64,000 bases of DNA. Origin: CAMCXE01 sp036520615 (GTDB lineage: Bacteria; Pseudomonadota; Gammaproteobacteria; Pseudomonadales; Cellvibrionaceae). The stretch is taken from positions 14,691 to 78,690 of the forward strand of contig DATDJI010000059.1 of assembly GCA_036520615.1 (NCBI GenBank). Reading direction: 5' to 3'. The position numbers and the translations under genes are program-made. Of the stretch, positions 46,214 through 55,826 are shown piece after piece. Under the pieces are notes generated by a model. That model was not told the DNA's origin and searched no databases. It worked only from the letters and a program-made list of their open reading frames with translations. How positions within the stretch are numbered: the stretch's first letter is position 1; each line of letters starts with the position of its first letter.

Positions 46214-46322
46214 ATTTAGTTTAGCGTTTAAAAGCAAGAGGGCACTTCGGTATATTTTTAAGCCCAGTCTGTCCACAAATTTCCTTTAACCCAGCGCCGA
46301 TTGGCGCCTAGCGAGGTGTTTA

Positions 46323-47582
46323 ATGAACGCCCCCTTCTCTACTCACGATCAAGCGCCCAGAATTTCTTTACAGGCCTCTTCCGTACATCAGCTGTGTTCG
46401 CAGTGGCAGCGCGGCGATAGCCTGTATATCTCCCCCAATATTTCGCTGTTGGGCCAAGGCTGCTTAGCCCGCCAAGCCCTGAACGAGGCGGCGCCGCGTG
46501 CTCAAGAGCGACTGCTGCGTCTGGCCTGTCAACAGGGATTACCGCCGTTACTGCTAGGGCTGATTGGCTTTGATGCGGACCTGTACCAGTTATGGGTGCC
46601 GCAACAGCTCAGCTCGGGTTCGGGTAGTGATGGCTCATGGCCAAGCTCTGCACCTGCCACTGCAAGTGCAGTTGCACCAGATTTGGCCCATTTACAGCCG
46701 GGCCCGGAGGCTTACCGTGCGAGTGTTTTGCGCGCCGTGCAGGTGATGGCGAGCGGCCAGTTCGACAAGGTGGTATTAGCGCGCAGTCTGCGGTTACAGC
46801 GGCGCGTGGATTTAAAAACTCTGCTGTGTGCGGCGCTCAGCCGCAATGCACTGGGATACAGCTTTATTATGAATCCGCCGAACGAAAGCGGTGCTCTGGT
46901 CGGTGCTAGCCCGGAGTTATTACTGCGCAAAACCGGCAACCGGGTCACGAGCCATCCGCTCGCCGGGTCCGTGCCGCGCAGTGTGGATCGCCAGGAAGAC
47001 CAGCGCCGCGCCGCAGCGTTGCTGCAGGGCGCCAAAGAGCGCCGGGAACATGCGTTAGTGGTTGAGGCAGTCGCCGACAGCCTGGCGCCCTATTGCAGTC
47101 ATTTGGACGTACCGACAAACCCGAGCTTGGTGAACACAAGCACTCTTTGGCATCTGGGTACTGAGGTGCGCGGTCGGCTTAAACACCCCTCTACCAGCAG
47201 CTTGGAACTCGCGCTAGCTTTGCACCCTACTCCTGCTATTTGCGGCTTCCCACGTGCGCAGGCGCTGCGATTTATTCATCAACACGAAGGCTTTGACCGC
47301 GCTTATTACGGCGGTCTGTTGGGTTACTGCGGCAACCCCACTGCGGGGCTAAGCCCGCACAGCGAGGCACTGTCAGATGGTGAATGGGCGTTGGCCATCC
47401 GCTGCGCATGGGTGCAAAAAGATGCGGTGACTCTCTACGCGGGCGCAGGCCTCGTGCCCGGTTCCAACCCAGAGGCAGAATTAGCGGAAACCTGCGCGAA
47501 GCTTGCCACGCTACTCGATGCCATGGGTGTGAGCCTAGACGTGGCGGAACTCGAAGCCGCCTGTGCGGAGGCCATTCTGTGA
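46323..47582 (+). CDS. entC: Isochorismate synthase
   Basis: 419 residues of the chorismate-binding family. It carries GASPELLLRK, SHPLAGSVPR, the ERREHALVVEAV helix with its catalytic Glu, HPTPAICGFPR and FDRAYYGGLLGY. It converts chorismate to isochorismate, the first step to 2,3-dihydroxybenzoate. GAGGTG lies five bases before the ATG. It is slightly longer than E. coli EntC (391), the extra part being N-terminal. First gene of entCEBF-SIP-entA, directly behind the Fur box. Confidence 0.96.
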   Translation: MNAPFSTHDQAPRISLQASSVHQLCSQWQRGDSLYISPNISLLGQGCLARQALNEAAPRAQERLLRLACQQGLPPLLLGLIGFDADLYQLWVPQQLSSGSGSDGSWPSSAPATASAVAPDLAHLQPGPEAYRASVLRAVQVMASGQFDKVVLARSLRLQRRVDLKTLLCAALSRNALGYSFIMNPPNESGALVGASPELLLRKTGNRVTSHPLAGSVPRSVDRQEDQRRAAALLQGAKERREHALVVEAVADSLAPYCSHLDVPTNPSLVNTSTLWHLGTEVRGRLKHPSTSSLELALALHPTPAICGFPRAQALRFIHQHEGFDRAYYGGLLGYCGNPTAGLSPHSEALSDGEWALAIRCAWVQKDAVTLYAGAGLVPGSNPEAELAETCAKLATLLDAMGVSLDVAELEAACAEAIL

Positions 47583-49216
47583 ATTCTCTCGCACCAAAAC
47601 TGCCGTCGTTTTTTGCCCCTATACAACCCTGGCCCCCAGCGCTCGCCAAACGCTATCGCGCTGAAGGCTATTGGCTGGATGTAACACTGCCGCACTGGTT
47701 TAGCCAGTGTTGTGCCAACCACTGCGACGCTTATGCGCTTATCGACGAACAGGGCGCAATGACCTACGGTGAGGCGCTGCTTAAGGTGCAGCTGCTTGCG
47801 GCGAAGCTGCGCCTGCTGGGCATTCAACCGGGCGAAATTGTAGTGCTGCAACAGGGCAATCATCGAGGCCTACCGCTGGGGCTAATGGCCTGCCTATGGG
47901 CAGGTTTGGTGCCGCTACTAGCGCTGCCGGGGCAAGGTAGCCTTGAGATGAACAGCTGGATTGGGCAAACCGGTGCGCGCGTGTATTGGGGCGATGGGCT
48001 CGCGCCTGCCATTTCATTACCTGCCGATGGCTTGTTATTGGGGAATGAACACTGCCCGCTCCTTAACCTAACTGCGGCGCCGATGCAGGAACCTGAACCA
48101 CAAGACCCGGATGCGCTCGCGCTGTTATTGGTCAGCGGTGGCTCGACCGGCACACCCAAACTCATCCCCCGCAGCCACAACGATTATCTCTGCTGCGTAC
48201 GTTTGAGCAGCGAGCGTTGCGCTATTCAATCCGCGCACCGCTACCTCTGCTTGCTACCGGCCGGGCATAACTTTGCACTTTCATCGCCGGGGATTTTAGG
48301 GTTTTGGCACGCAGGCGCCTGCGTCGTACTAAGCCAAGCGCTGATGCCAACAGACCAGTTAGCGCAGATTCAACACTACGGCATTACTCACAGCGCTTTG
48401 GTGCCGGCCCAGGTACTGCGTTGGCTGGCGTCGGTAGCTCGGGCACCGCAGTTAAAAGCGAAGGTGCATGGCCTAAAGCTGCAAATAGGCGGCGCACCGC
48501 TGGATGCGTTTACCGCCCAGGCCATCGAAGAGCAGTTAGGCGTTCAACTACAACAGGTGTTTGGCATGGCCGAAGGCTTACTGCACTACACCGATCCCGA
48601 CGACAGCCTTGAACTGCGCACCAGTACCCAAGGGCGCCCACTTTGCGCCGCTGATGAAATCCGCCTGTTAGGCCTGGATGGATGTGAAGTAGCACCGGGT
48701 GAAGCTGGCGAGCTGTGTACACAAGGGCCCTACACGCTGCGGGCTTATTACCCGAACCGACACAATCCAGCTGCTGATTTACGTGCCCGGTCGAGTTTTA
48801 CCGCCGATGGCTGGTATCGCAGCGGAGATTGGGTGCGCCAGCTTCCCAGTGGGCATATCCAAGTGTTGGGCCGCTTAAAAGACCAGATTAATCGCGGTGG
48901 CGAAAAGATCGACTGCAGCGAAGTCGAGGGTTTATTGCGCAGTCATCCGGCCGTATTGGATGCCGCTTTGGTGGGGCTTGCCGACCCCTATTTGGGCGAG
49001 GTGGCCTGTGCCTGCATTAGCCTTAAAGAACCGCTCTCACCACTGACAAGCCTCGTCGATTACTTAGTTAGCTTAGGCCTTGCGCATTACAAAATTCCCG
49101 CTCGCTGGCTCAGCTTCGAGCGCTTACCGCTTACCGCCGTGGGCAAGGTAGACAAAAACGCCTTGCGCCGCGAGCTTCCTCCCACCTTAACCGCCAGTAC
49201 CACGGCGTACATTTAA
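47579..49216 (+). CDS. entE: 2,3-Dihydroxybenzoate-AMP ligase
   Basis: 545 residues from a GTG at 47579 that overlaps the entC stop by four bases, with GGAGG eight bases upstream; a longer reading would lie inside entC and is rejected. ANL-superfamily motifs: A3 SGGSTGTPKLIPRSH, A5-like FGMAEGLL, A7 YRSGDWVR, A8 GRLKDQINRGGEKI and the C-terminal A10 Lys (VGKVDKN). It adenylates 2,3-dihydroxybenzoate and loads it on the aryl carrier domain of EntB. Confidence 0.95.
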   Translation: MNSLAPKLPSFFAPIQPWPPALAKRYRAEGYWLDVTLPHWFSQCCANHCDAYALIDEQGAMTYGEALLKVQLLAAKLRLLGIQPGEIVVLQQGNHRGLPLGLMACLWAGLVPLLALPGQGSLEMNSWIGQTGARVYWGDGLAPAISLPADGLLLGNEHCPLLNLTAAPMQEPEPQDPDALALLLVSGGSTGTPKLIPRSHNDYLCCVRLSSERCAIQSAHRYLCLLPAGHNFALSSPGILGFWHAGACVVLSQALMPTDQLAQIQHYGITHSALVPAQVLRWLASVARAPQLKAKVHGLKLQIGGAPLDAFTAQAIEEQLGVQLQQVFGMAEGLLHYTDPDDSLELRTSTQGRPLCAADEIRLLGLDGCEVAPGEAGELCTQGPYTLRAYYPNRHNPAADLRARSSFTADGWYRSGDWVRQLPSGHIQVLGRLKDQINRGGEKIDCSEVEGLLRSHPAVLDAALVGLADPYLGEVACACISLKEPLSPLTSLVDYLVSLGLAHYKIPARWLSFERLPLTAVGKVDKNALRRELPPTLTASTTAYI

Positions 49217-49228
49217 CGGAACATCCCT

Positions 49229-50131
49229 ATGACTATCCCTAGAATTGCCAGTTACCCGATGCCCGACGGCAACAGTATTGAGCCTGCGCGCAGCCAATGG
49301 CAGCTGGCTTCTGACCGCAGCGCCCTGTTGATACACGACTGCCAAGATTATTTTTTCGACTTTTATGATCGCACGGCCGAACCCATCCCAAGCCTTGAGC
49401 GCAATATTGCCCGCTTGGCAGACGCCTGCCGCAGCTTGGGTATCCCGGTTTATTACAGTGCTCAGCCTGCCGAGCAGAGCCTTGCCGAACGCGGCTTATT
49501 GCAACGCTGGTGGGGGCCGGGGCTGACGCAAAGCCCGCAGCGGGCGAGTTTTGTAGCGAGCTTGCAACCGGTCGGCCGCGACCAGGTGATTACTAAATGG
49601 CGCTACAGCGCTTTTCATCGCAGCTCGCTGCATGACCAGCTCAAGGCCCAAGGGCGCGACCAACTGATTATCTGCGGGCTCTATGCCCACATAGGCTGCT
49701 TGATGACCGCCGGGTCTGCCTTTATGGCCGACATTGAACCTGTGTTGGTGGCCGATGCCCTGGCAGACTTTTCCCAACACGACCACTTAATGGCACTGGA
49801 CTACGCCCGCCGCTGTTGCGCCAATGTGCTCACGACCGATGCGTTGATTGCCAGCTTGGCCAGCCAAATCCGCCCGACCAGCTACGCTCAGCTGCACCAA
49901 CAGCTCGCCGCTGCGATGGAAATTGCACCTGAACACTTAGATGGACGGCAGGATTTATTCCTATCAGGGCTCGATTCCATGCGTCTGGTCGCGTTGCTGG
50001 AGAATTGGCAGCGGGCAGGAACAGTGGTAAATCTTGCCGATTTCATGGCCGACCCCTGTTTAAACAGCTGGTGGCGATTGCTAGCTCCTAGTGAGGAGTA
50101 TTCCACCACCCGCGTGGCCATGGCCGTATGA
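49229..50131 (+). CDS. entB: Isochorismatase with aryl carrier domain
   Basis: 300 residues. The isochorismatase domain (about 1-210) has Asp37 (LLIHDCQDYF), Lys123 (ITKWRYSAF) and Gly150 (GLYAHIGC) where cysteine hydrolases have Cys, as in E. coli EntB. The C-terminal aryl carrier domain (about 220-285) has the phosphopantetheine Ser250 in LSGLDSMRL. It makes 2,3-dihydro-2,3-dihydroxybenzoate and then carries the activated aryl group to EntF. Needs a phosphopantetheinyl transferase, which is not encoded in this window. Confidence 0.95.
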   Translation: MTIPRIASYPMPDGNSIEPARSQWQLASDRSALLIHDCQDYFFDFYDRTAEPIPSLERNIARLADACRSLGIPVYYSAQPAEQSLAERGLLQRWWGPGLTQSPQRASFVASLQPVGRDQVITKWRYSAFHRSSLHDQLKAQGRDQLIICGLYAHIGCLMTAGSAFMADIEPVLVADALADFSQHDHLMALDYARRCCANVLTTDALIASLASQIRPTSYAQLHQQLAAAMEIAPEHLDGRQDLFLSGLDSMRLVALLENWQRAGTVVNLADFMADPCLNSWWRLLAPSEEYSTTRVAMAV

Positions 50132-53100
50132 CACAGACGTTGCCGCTCACCGCCGCGCAAACGGCCCTGGTAAACGCCCAGCAAACGCTCGGCCCCAGTA
50201 CACTTTATTGGACGGCCCAATACCTGGTGCTCGATGAGCCATTTCATGAGCCGATAGGTATGTCGGGCCGCTCAGCCAGTGTGCTTACCGCCGCTTTGAG
50301 CGATTTACTCGAAGCCTGTGACTCGCTGCAGTACCAACCAATACTCGGCTCTACTATTGATAGCGGCGATAGCGGCGCTGGCAGCTGGATGCAACAGCGC
50401 AGTGCCAGCTCAGCGGTTATCAATACACTCGATTTGCGCACAGCAGTTGCACCCGAGATTGCTGCGCTAGAGCGCTGCAACAACCTGCTGGCGCAACCCT
50501 TTACGCTAGGGCAAAGCCCGTTATATCAATGCCAACTGCTGCTACTGCCGCAGGCCACGTGGGTGTATCTGCAAGTTCATCACCTAGCCTTTGACGGCTA
50601 TAGCTACGCATTATTTTGGCAAGCACTCTGCACGCGCCTTAACCGGCCCGAGAACCCCCTGCCCGACTGGGATATCAAACAGATTGTGCAAGCGGATCAG
50701 GCGCTGCGCCAAAGCCCGCAGTATCAGCAGCAGGTGGCGACCATCGCTGGGCGCCTGCCACCGCCAGAACCCTGGCATGCACAAAGCCCGCTGGCAGGCT
50801 TAAGCCTGCCAAAGCATATAACGCCTCGCCTCCTGCAACTTGATGCAGTGAAACTCGCCGCCAACAGTGTGAGCTTAAGTTGGCCGCAGTGGATTGCGAC
50901 GGCCTGTGCATGGGCGTTGTACCAACTAGGCTGGACGCACGATAAGCCGATGGGATTAGTGAACATGGCCAGGCGCGGCCCGCAAGCGCGGGTGCCGCTG
51001 ATGTGTATGGGCGTGCAACCGCTTATGACACCAAGCGCGCAGACGATTGAAACGTTTATCGCAGGCTTCATAACCGAATTAAAAGCCTGGCAAAGTGCGC
51101 CTGATGTACGTTGGGAGGAGCTTAGCCCTGCGGGCTTTAGCCACCACTTGGGCGCCTACGTTAATTTGCTGTTATTCCCCCAGCCCCTGAACTTAACTGG
51201 CCAGAGCCCTAGGCTCGCCGCAACAACGCTTGCCCAAGGGCCCGTGCAACAGCTTAATCTCAACCTCAACCTGGAAGGCTGCGAGCTTAGAGTCGCAGCC
51301 GCTGTACCGCAAAGCTGGGATACATTCGGTACGTCGCTGTTGCTCGACTATCTCGCTGACGTGCTGATTCACCCCCAGGCAAAACCAGAGTTCACAACAC
51401 CTAACCTTGTGCACGCAGCCGAAGCACCGCCACCTATTGATTTGCTGGACAGCCTCTGGCGCCAACAAGCCACAACCCCTGAGGCCCCTGCATACCGCGC
51501 ACAAACAGGCGCAATCATCAGTTACCAACAGCTCTACCTGCAGGCCGTAAGCCTCAGCCACGCACTTCGCTTGGCGGGCGTGCAGCCGGGTATGCGTATT
51601 GCCCTCTGGGCAGAGGCGGGTGTGGAAAGCTTAATTGCCTTTTTGGCCATTGCTTTTTGTCGGGCGAGTTACTTGCCGCTGGACCCGAAAACGAGCCCCG
51701 AGCGCCTACGCGCGCAACTCAATACAGCTCAAGCGCGCTATCTGCTCGCAAACGCCACGGCCACAACCAAGTTAGATGAATGGCTGAGCGATAAACACCT
51801 TGGCCGAGCAGACCACACAGTTGAAATACTCAATCTAAGCGCCTTATTAGCAGGCCCGCAAGCCCCATTAAGCGCGCCGCCTGCGTGGGAGCCTGCGCGC
51901 GAAGCCTATGTATTATTTACTTCCGGCAGCAGCGGTGAACCTAAGGGCGTGTGTATGTCCTGGGGCGCCTATGGGCAGTTTTTAGCCGCCGCTCAACAGG
52001 CGTATCAAACTCCACCCGGCGCCCGCTGGCTGCAGTTTGCCGCTTTAAGTTTTGACGCCAGCCTTGAGGAAATTGGCCTGTGTTTAAGCCATGGCGGCTG
52101 CCTGTATCAACGCCCGGACCCTTGTGATTTCAGTGTCCTCAATGAATTTATCGAGCAGCACAGCATTAATGTGCTGGATCTGCCCACTGCCTACTGGCAC
52201 CAATGGGTAGCGAGCAACCCGCCCGCGCGCGTGAGCCTCGCCCTTACTATCCTCGGCGGCGAAGCGCTATGCCCAGTGCGCTTGGCGCGCTGGCAACAGC
52301 AAGCGGGTCGAGAGCGGCTGATCAACAGCTATGGCCCGACAGAAACCTGCATCGTCGCCTGCGCACAGGAGCTATCAGCCGAGCAAAGCCCCCATCTCGG
52401 GCGCCCGTTGGCGGGTATGGGGGTGTTAATTTTGGATGCTCAACGTCAACCCGTCGCCCCCGGCCAGAGTGGTGAGTTGTTTCTGTTTGGCGCTCAGCTG
52501 GCTCTTGGTTACCTCAATCCGGCGCAGACCCGCACGCGCTTTTTCACACCTGCGCCAGCGCTTAACCTGCCCGGTTTGCTCTACGCCACTGGCGATGTTG
52601 CGCGCGTAAGTCACAATGGGGAGCTTGAGTTCTTAGGCCGCAATGACGACGAAATTAAACTTGATGGACAGCGCATCGACCTGCAGGCGCTCACGCAAGC
52701 CCACCTCAATCAGCCACAGGTAGCCGAAGCCGCCCTTTGGCTGGATCGCTCGAATGCGCCACCGCAAGTGCTCGCCGCCCTGGTACTTGAGCAAGGCGCG
52801 CGCCTTAACGCCCAGACGCTGCGCCAACAACTCGCCACACAATGGCCGGTCGCCGCACTGCCAGCCCGCTATCTGGTGCTTGAAGAGTTGCCATTGAATA
52901 ACCGCGGCAAAACCGATTGGGCGGCGCTCGCCAAACGTGCCGCCACCGAACAACCTTCAGCCGCGCCTGACGCCAGCCTGTTGCAGCAGCTCAAACAACT
53001 CTGGAGCGAATGCCTAGGGCAACCGCCTCGCCCAGATGCAGATTTTTGGCAGGCAGGCGGCCGCTCGCTCAGCGCGCTGGTAATGGCCCAGGGTATTGGC

Positions 53101-54063
53101 ACAATCATAGGCGCGCCCGTGCCGGCTTATTGGATCTATGAAACCCCCCGATTTGAGCAGCTGTGCGCGCGCATTCAACGGCACATAAACATGCCGGCAC
53201 ACCAACTGCCAGCGGCTGGCGGGTTAAACCCTCACTGTTTGTACAATGCCGATACCAATACCAATACCAATACCGCCAGTATTTATGCCTGCGCCCCTAT
53301 CGATGGATTTGTAGATGTCTACCGGCCACTGGGCCTGGCAACTGGGCTGAGCCTCTGGGGGCTGCCAGCTCATGGATTCCTAGATACGGTTAATGCAGAT
53401 ATCGCCAGTCCGCATAGCAACAATCCGAATATCAACCCGTTTGACCGCTGGGTAGCCGAGCAAAAACAGTGGCTGCTAACCCGCCCTGGCCCGCAGATTC
53501 TGCTCGGTTGGTCCAGCGGCGGCAGCTTAGCTCTGGCCCTAGCGCAGGCACTTACACAAGCCGGGCGACCGCCGCAAGCCGTGGTGTTGTTGGATGCCTA
53601 CCCACCCGCCTGTTGGCAGCAGCACCCAGAACCGAGCCGCCGTGAAGCGCTTCTTAATTTGATAGACGTGCCGGAAGGCTTTGACCCGCAAGCACTCAGC
53701 GATGCGGCATTAATCGCCTGGCTTCAACGCCCCCAAGGCGATTATGCAAGCCTTAGTAGAGCGCAAATTAATAACCTGATTGACGCAACGCTTGCGCAAA
53801 TGCGCGCGTTCCGCACCTGGCACCTTCAACCCTACTGCGGCCCGGTGCACTATCTAGCCGCAGCCTTAAGTACCGGCCCGGTGCCGCACAGCCGCGCTTT
53901 AGAGGGCTGTGCCCTCGGGCTTATCCATTGGCACAGCCTGCAGGCAACTCACTTAAGCCTGCTGGAACCTGCGCACGTACCTGCAATCGCCGCACTCCTG
54001 CAAAGCCTTGCGCCGCTGCCAAAAACACACCTCCACGAAGAAGGGGTTAGCTGTGTTAGCTGA
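50128..54063 (+). CDS. entF: Nonribosomal peptide synthetase C-A-T-TE (EntF-like)
   Basis: 1311 residues, a single module, overlapping entB by four bases (ATGA). Domains: condensation (about 1-430, HHLAFDG at 151-157), adenylation (about 440-950, with FTSGSSGEPKG and YGPTET), thiolation (Ser980 in GGRSLSAL) and thioesterase (Ser1129 in GWSSGG). Aligning the A domain by hand with GrsA gives specificity residues D-A-E-D-I-G-S-I-V-K. This is unlike the EntF serine code (D-V-W-H-F-S-L-V-D-K) and close to codes known for lysine and other basic residues. With DHB as acyl donor and TE release, a DHB-lysine product such as azotochelin is the likely outcome. An AAT-ACC codon repeat (53251-53274) lies in the T-TE linker. 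Confidence 0.93.
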   Translation: MTQTLPLTAAQTALVNAQQTLGPSTLYWTAQYLVLDEPFHEPIGMSGRSASVLTAALSDLLEACDSLQYQPILGSTIDSGDSGAGSWMQQRSASSAVINTLDLRTAVAPEIAALERCNNLLAQPFTLGQSPLYQCQLLLLPQATWVYLQVHHLAFDGYSYALFWQALCTRLNRPENPLPDWDIKQIVQADQALRQSPQYQQQVATIAGRLPPPEPWHAQSPLAGLSLPKHITPRLLQLDAVKLAANSVSLSWPQWIATACAWALYQLGWTHDKPMGLVNMARRGPQARVPLMCMGVQPLMTPSAQTIETFIAGFITELKAWQSAPDVRWEELSPAGFSHHLGAYVNLLLFPQPLNLTGQSPRLAATTLAQGPVQQLNLNLNLEGCELRVAAAVPQSWDTFGTSLLLDYLADVLIHPQAKPEFTTPNLVHAAEAPPPIDLLDSLWRQQATTPEAPAYRAQTGAIISYQQLYLQAVSLSHALRLAGVQPGMRIALWAEAGVESLIAFLAIAFCRASYLPLDPKTSPERLRAQLNTAQARYLLANATATTKLDEWLSDKHLGRADHTVEILNLSALLAGPQAPLSAPPAWEPAREAYVLFTSGSSGEPKGVCMSWGAYGQFLAAAQQAYQTPPGARWLQFAALSFDASLEEIGLCLSHGGCLYQRPDPCDFSVLNEFIEQHSINVLDLPTAYWHQWVASNPPARVSLALTILGGEALCPVRLARWQQQAGRERLINSYGPTETCIVACAQELSAEQSPHLGRPLAGMGVLILDAQRQPVAPGQSGELFLFGAQLALGYLNPAQTRTRFFTPAPALNLPGLLYATGDVARVSHNGELEFLGRNDDEIKLDGQRIDLQALTQAHLNQPQVAEAALWLDRSNAPPQVLAALVLEQGARLNAQTLRQQLATQWPVAALPARYLVLEELPLNNRGKTDWAALAKRAATEQPSAAPDASLLQQLKQLWSECLGQPPRPDADFWQAGGRSLSALVMAQGIGTIIGAPVPAYWIYETPRFEQLCARIQRHINMPAHQLPAAGGLNPHCLYNADTNTNTNTASIYACAPIDGFVDVYRPLGLATGLSLWGLPAHGFLDTVNADIASPHSNNPNINPFDRWVAEQKQWLLTRPGPQILLGWSSGGSLALALAQALTQAGRPPQAVVLLDAYPPACWQQHPEPSRREALLNLIDVPEGFDPQALSDAALIAWLQRPQGDYASLSRAQINNLIDATLAQMRAFRTWHLQPYCGPVHYLAAALSTGPVPHSRALEGCALGLIHWHSLQATHLSLLEPAHVPAIAALLQSLAPLPKTHLHEEGVSCVS

Positions 54064-55003
54064 AATCGACGCCGCGATTACCAACCAGATCGCCAGCCCA
54101 ATTGCTTGGCAACCCTATCCGCCTGCGCCTTTTGAACGCACCAGCCCGCGCCAGGTATACCTCGCAGAGCGCCAATGGCTGAGCCCGCAGCTAATACGAA
54201 TTTGGCTCGCAGGTACTTCACCTGAATTGCCGAATGCGCAAGACAGCCTGGCCGACTTTCCCGCACAGGCGCTTGGCTGCCACATTAAATTGCTACTCAA
54301 ACGGCCCGAGCAAGCGCGCTTGGTGCTGCCGCACTGGAGCGCCGATGGCGCGCGCTGGCCCGATGCAGATCTGCGCCCGATCAGCCGCACACTGACGCTT
54401 GCCGATTGGGACGCAACCAAGCTCCAAGTAGCAATAGATATAGCCGTACACAGCAAACTCGGCCCGGCAGGCGAATTTGCGCGCTTCGCACCGTTGCACA
54501 CCGCAGTAGGGCTAGCAGGCCCTGGCGGACCAGTCATAGCCAACCTCGCCGCGCAGCACTGGTGGTTGTTTGCCGATCTCACCGGCCTGCCGCTGGTGCG
54601 CTCGTTACTGCAACTTAAGCCGCCCAATGTGCATGCTCAAGCCTTCGTGGAGCTACCCCAGCAAAGCCAAACGCTGCCCCAGCACAGCCAAACACTATCG
54701 AAAGCCAGCCCTCATGTGCACTGGTGTATCCGCAACGGTGATGCGGCCAGCAGCCTGTGCCTGCTCGATCAGGCCGAACAACTAAGCGATATAAATCTCG
54801 CCCAAAGCTGGGTGGTGCTCGCCTGTGAACACCAGCAATGGCAAGCCCTATATCAGCATTGGACGCTCACGCGCAGGCTGCCTCTTAAAAACCTCTATGC
54901 GTTGCCCTACTGGCGCGAGAGGCAAACAGAAGAGCACTTTCACGAACAGCGGCACCGCATTCTCGACAAAATTCCACCCGCTCACTGGCACACAGCTCCT
55001 TAA
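54053..55003 (+). CDS. Siderophore-interacting flavoprotein (ViuB/SIP family)
   Basis: 316 residues from a GTG at 54053, which overlaps entF by 11 bases and has AAGGGG about seven bases upstream. The FAD-binding barrel has RPISRTLTLADWD, followed by LGPAGEFARFAP and GLAGPGG, and the C-terminal half has the HWWLFADLTGLP and AQSWVVLACEHQ patterns of the family. Such proteins reduce ferric siderophore in the cytoplasm to release iron, without breaking the ligand. That suits a hydrolysis-resistant amide siderophore and the lack of a Fes-type esterase here. A seven-residue repeat (PQxSQTL twice, 54656-54697) lengthens a loop near residue 205. Confidence 0.85.
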   Translation: MLAEIDAAITNQIASPIAWQPYPPAPFERTSPRQVYLAERQWLSPQLIRIWLAGTSPELPNAQDSLADFPAQALGCHIKLLLKRPEQARLVLPHWSADGARWPDADLRPISRTLTLADWDATKLQVAIDIAVHSKLGPAGEFARFAPLHTAVGLAGPGGPVIANLAAQHWWLFADLTGLPLVRSLLQLKPPNVHAQAFVELPQQSQTLPQHSQTLSKASPHVHWCIRNGDAASSLCLLDQAEQLSDINLAQSWVVLACEHQQWQALYQHWTLTRRLPLKNLYALPYWRERQTEEHFHEQRHRILDKIPPAHWHTAP

Positions 55004-55012
55004 GGAATTCTT

Positions 55013-55753
55013 ATGATCGATTTTACCGGCCAGCATTTCATTATCACCGGCGCAGCAGGCGGCATGGGCCGCGCAATCAGTAGTTTATTTAGCGAACTTG
55101 GAGCAACGCTCAGCCTGTGGGATAAAACCGCCGCAGTGTATGAGCTGGGCCAACATCTCAGCCAACAGGCGTGGCAAACGGATTTAACCGACCCCAATGC
55201 GCTGCGCTTAAACGCCGACAAATGCCACGGGCGGGCTCCATTAACAGGGCTGATTTTGGCTCAAGGCGTACTGAGCCTGGGGGCCGCAGAAGAATTACAC
55301 CTGGACGACTGGAACCGCTGCATCACCCACAACGCCACCGCCAGTATGCTCTGCTGCCAAGCCGTCATTCCCTTACTCACCTCTGGGGGGAGTATCACGC
55401 AGATTGGCTCTAACGCGGCCTACATCGCCAGACACAATATGGCCGCCTACGCAGCAAGCAAAGCCTGTATCGCTCAATATCTGAACTGCCTAGGCCTTGA
55501 ACTTGCCCCGCGCGGCATTCGCTGCAACCAACTCGCCCCCGGCTCTACGAGTACGGCCATGCAAGCAGACATGCCCGACGCAGCAGTGATCATTCGCGGG
55601 CAGCTAGATCAGTTTCGCGCCGGTATTCCTTTAGGGCGGCTGGCAAGCCCAGAGGATATTGCCAAGGCCTGCGCGTTTTTAGCCAGTACTGCAGCCAATC
55701 ACATCACCCTTGCGCGCCTGACGATCGACGGCGGCGCGAGCTTGGGGTGTTAA
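55013..55753 (+). CDS. entA: 2,3-Dihydro-2,3-dihydroxybenzoate dehydrogenase
   Basis: 246 residues, short-chain dehydrogenase. NAD site TGAAGGMG (12-19), active-site Ser133, Tyr146 and Lys150 (YAASK). It oxidises the EntB product to 2,3-dihydroxybenzoate. AAGGA precedes the ATG by about seven bases. Last gene of the biosynthetic operon; so the whole set for DHB (EntC, EntB, EntA) is present. Confidence 0.95.
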   Translation: MIDFTGQHFIITGAAGGMGRAISSLFSELGATLSLWDKTAAVYELGQHLSQQAWQTDLTDPNALRLNADKCHGRAPLTGLILAQGVLSLGAAEELHLDDWNRCITHNATASMLCCQAVIPLLTSGGSITQIGSNAAYIARHNMAAYAASKACIAQYLNCLGLELAPRGIRCNQLAPGSTSTAMQADMPDAAVIIRGQLDQFRAGIPLGRLASPEDIAKACAFLASTAANHITLARLTIDGGASLGC

Positions 55754-55826
55754 AAACCTCAGCAGCACGATTTATCCTTAAATTCCTAATTAAACTCGTA
55801 GTGAGAGGATGCTGCGCGGATCTGCC

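Noticed and set aside
47384..47578. N-terminal extension of entE into entC
   Set aside because: The 65 extra residues are Arg/Gly/Cys-rich out-of-frame entC sequence; the GTG at 47579 has a strong ribosome site and the expected length.
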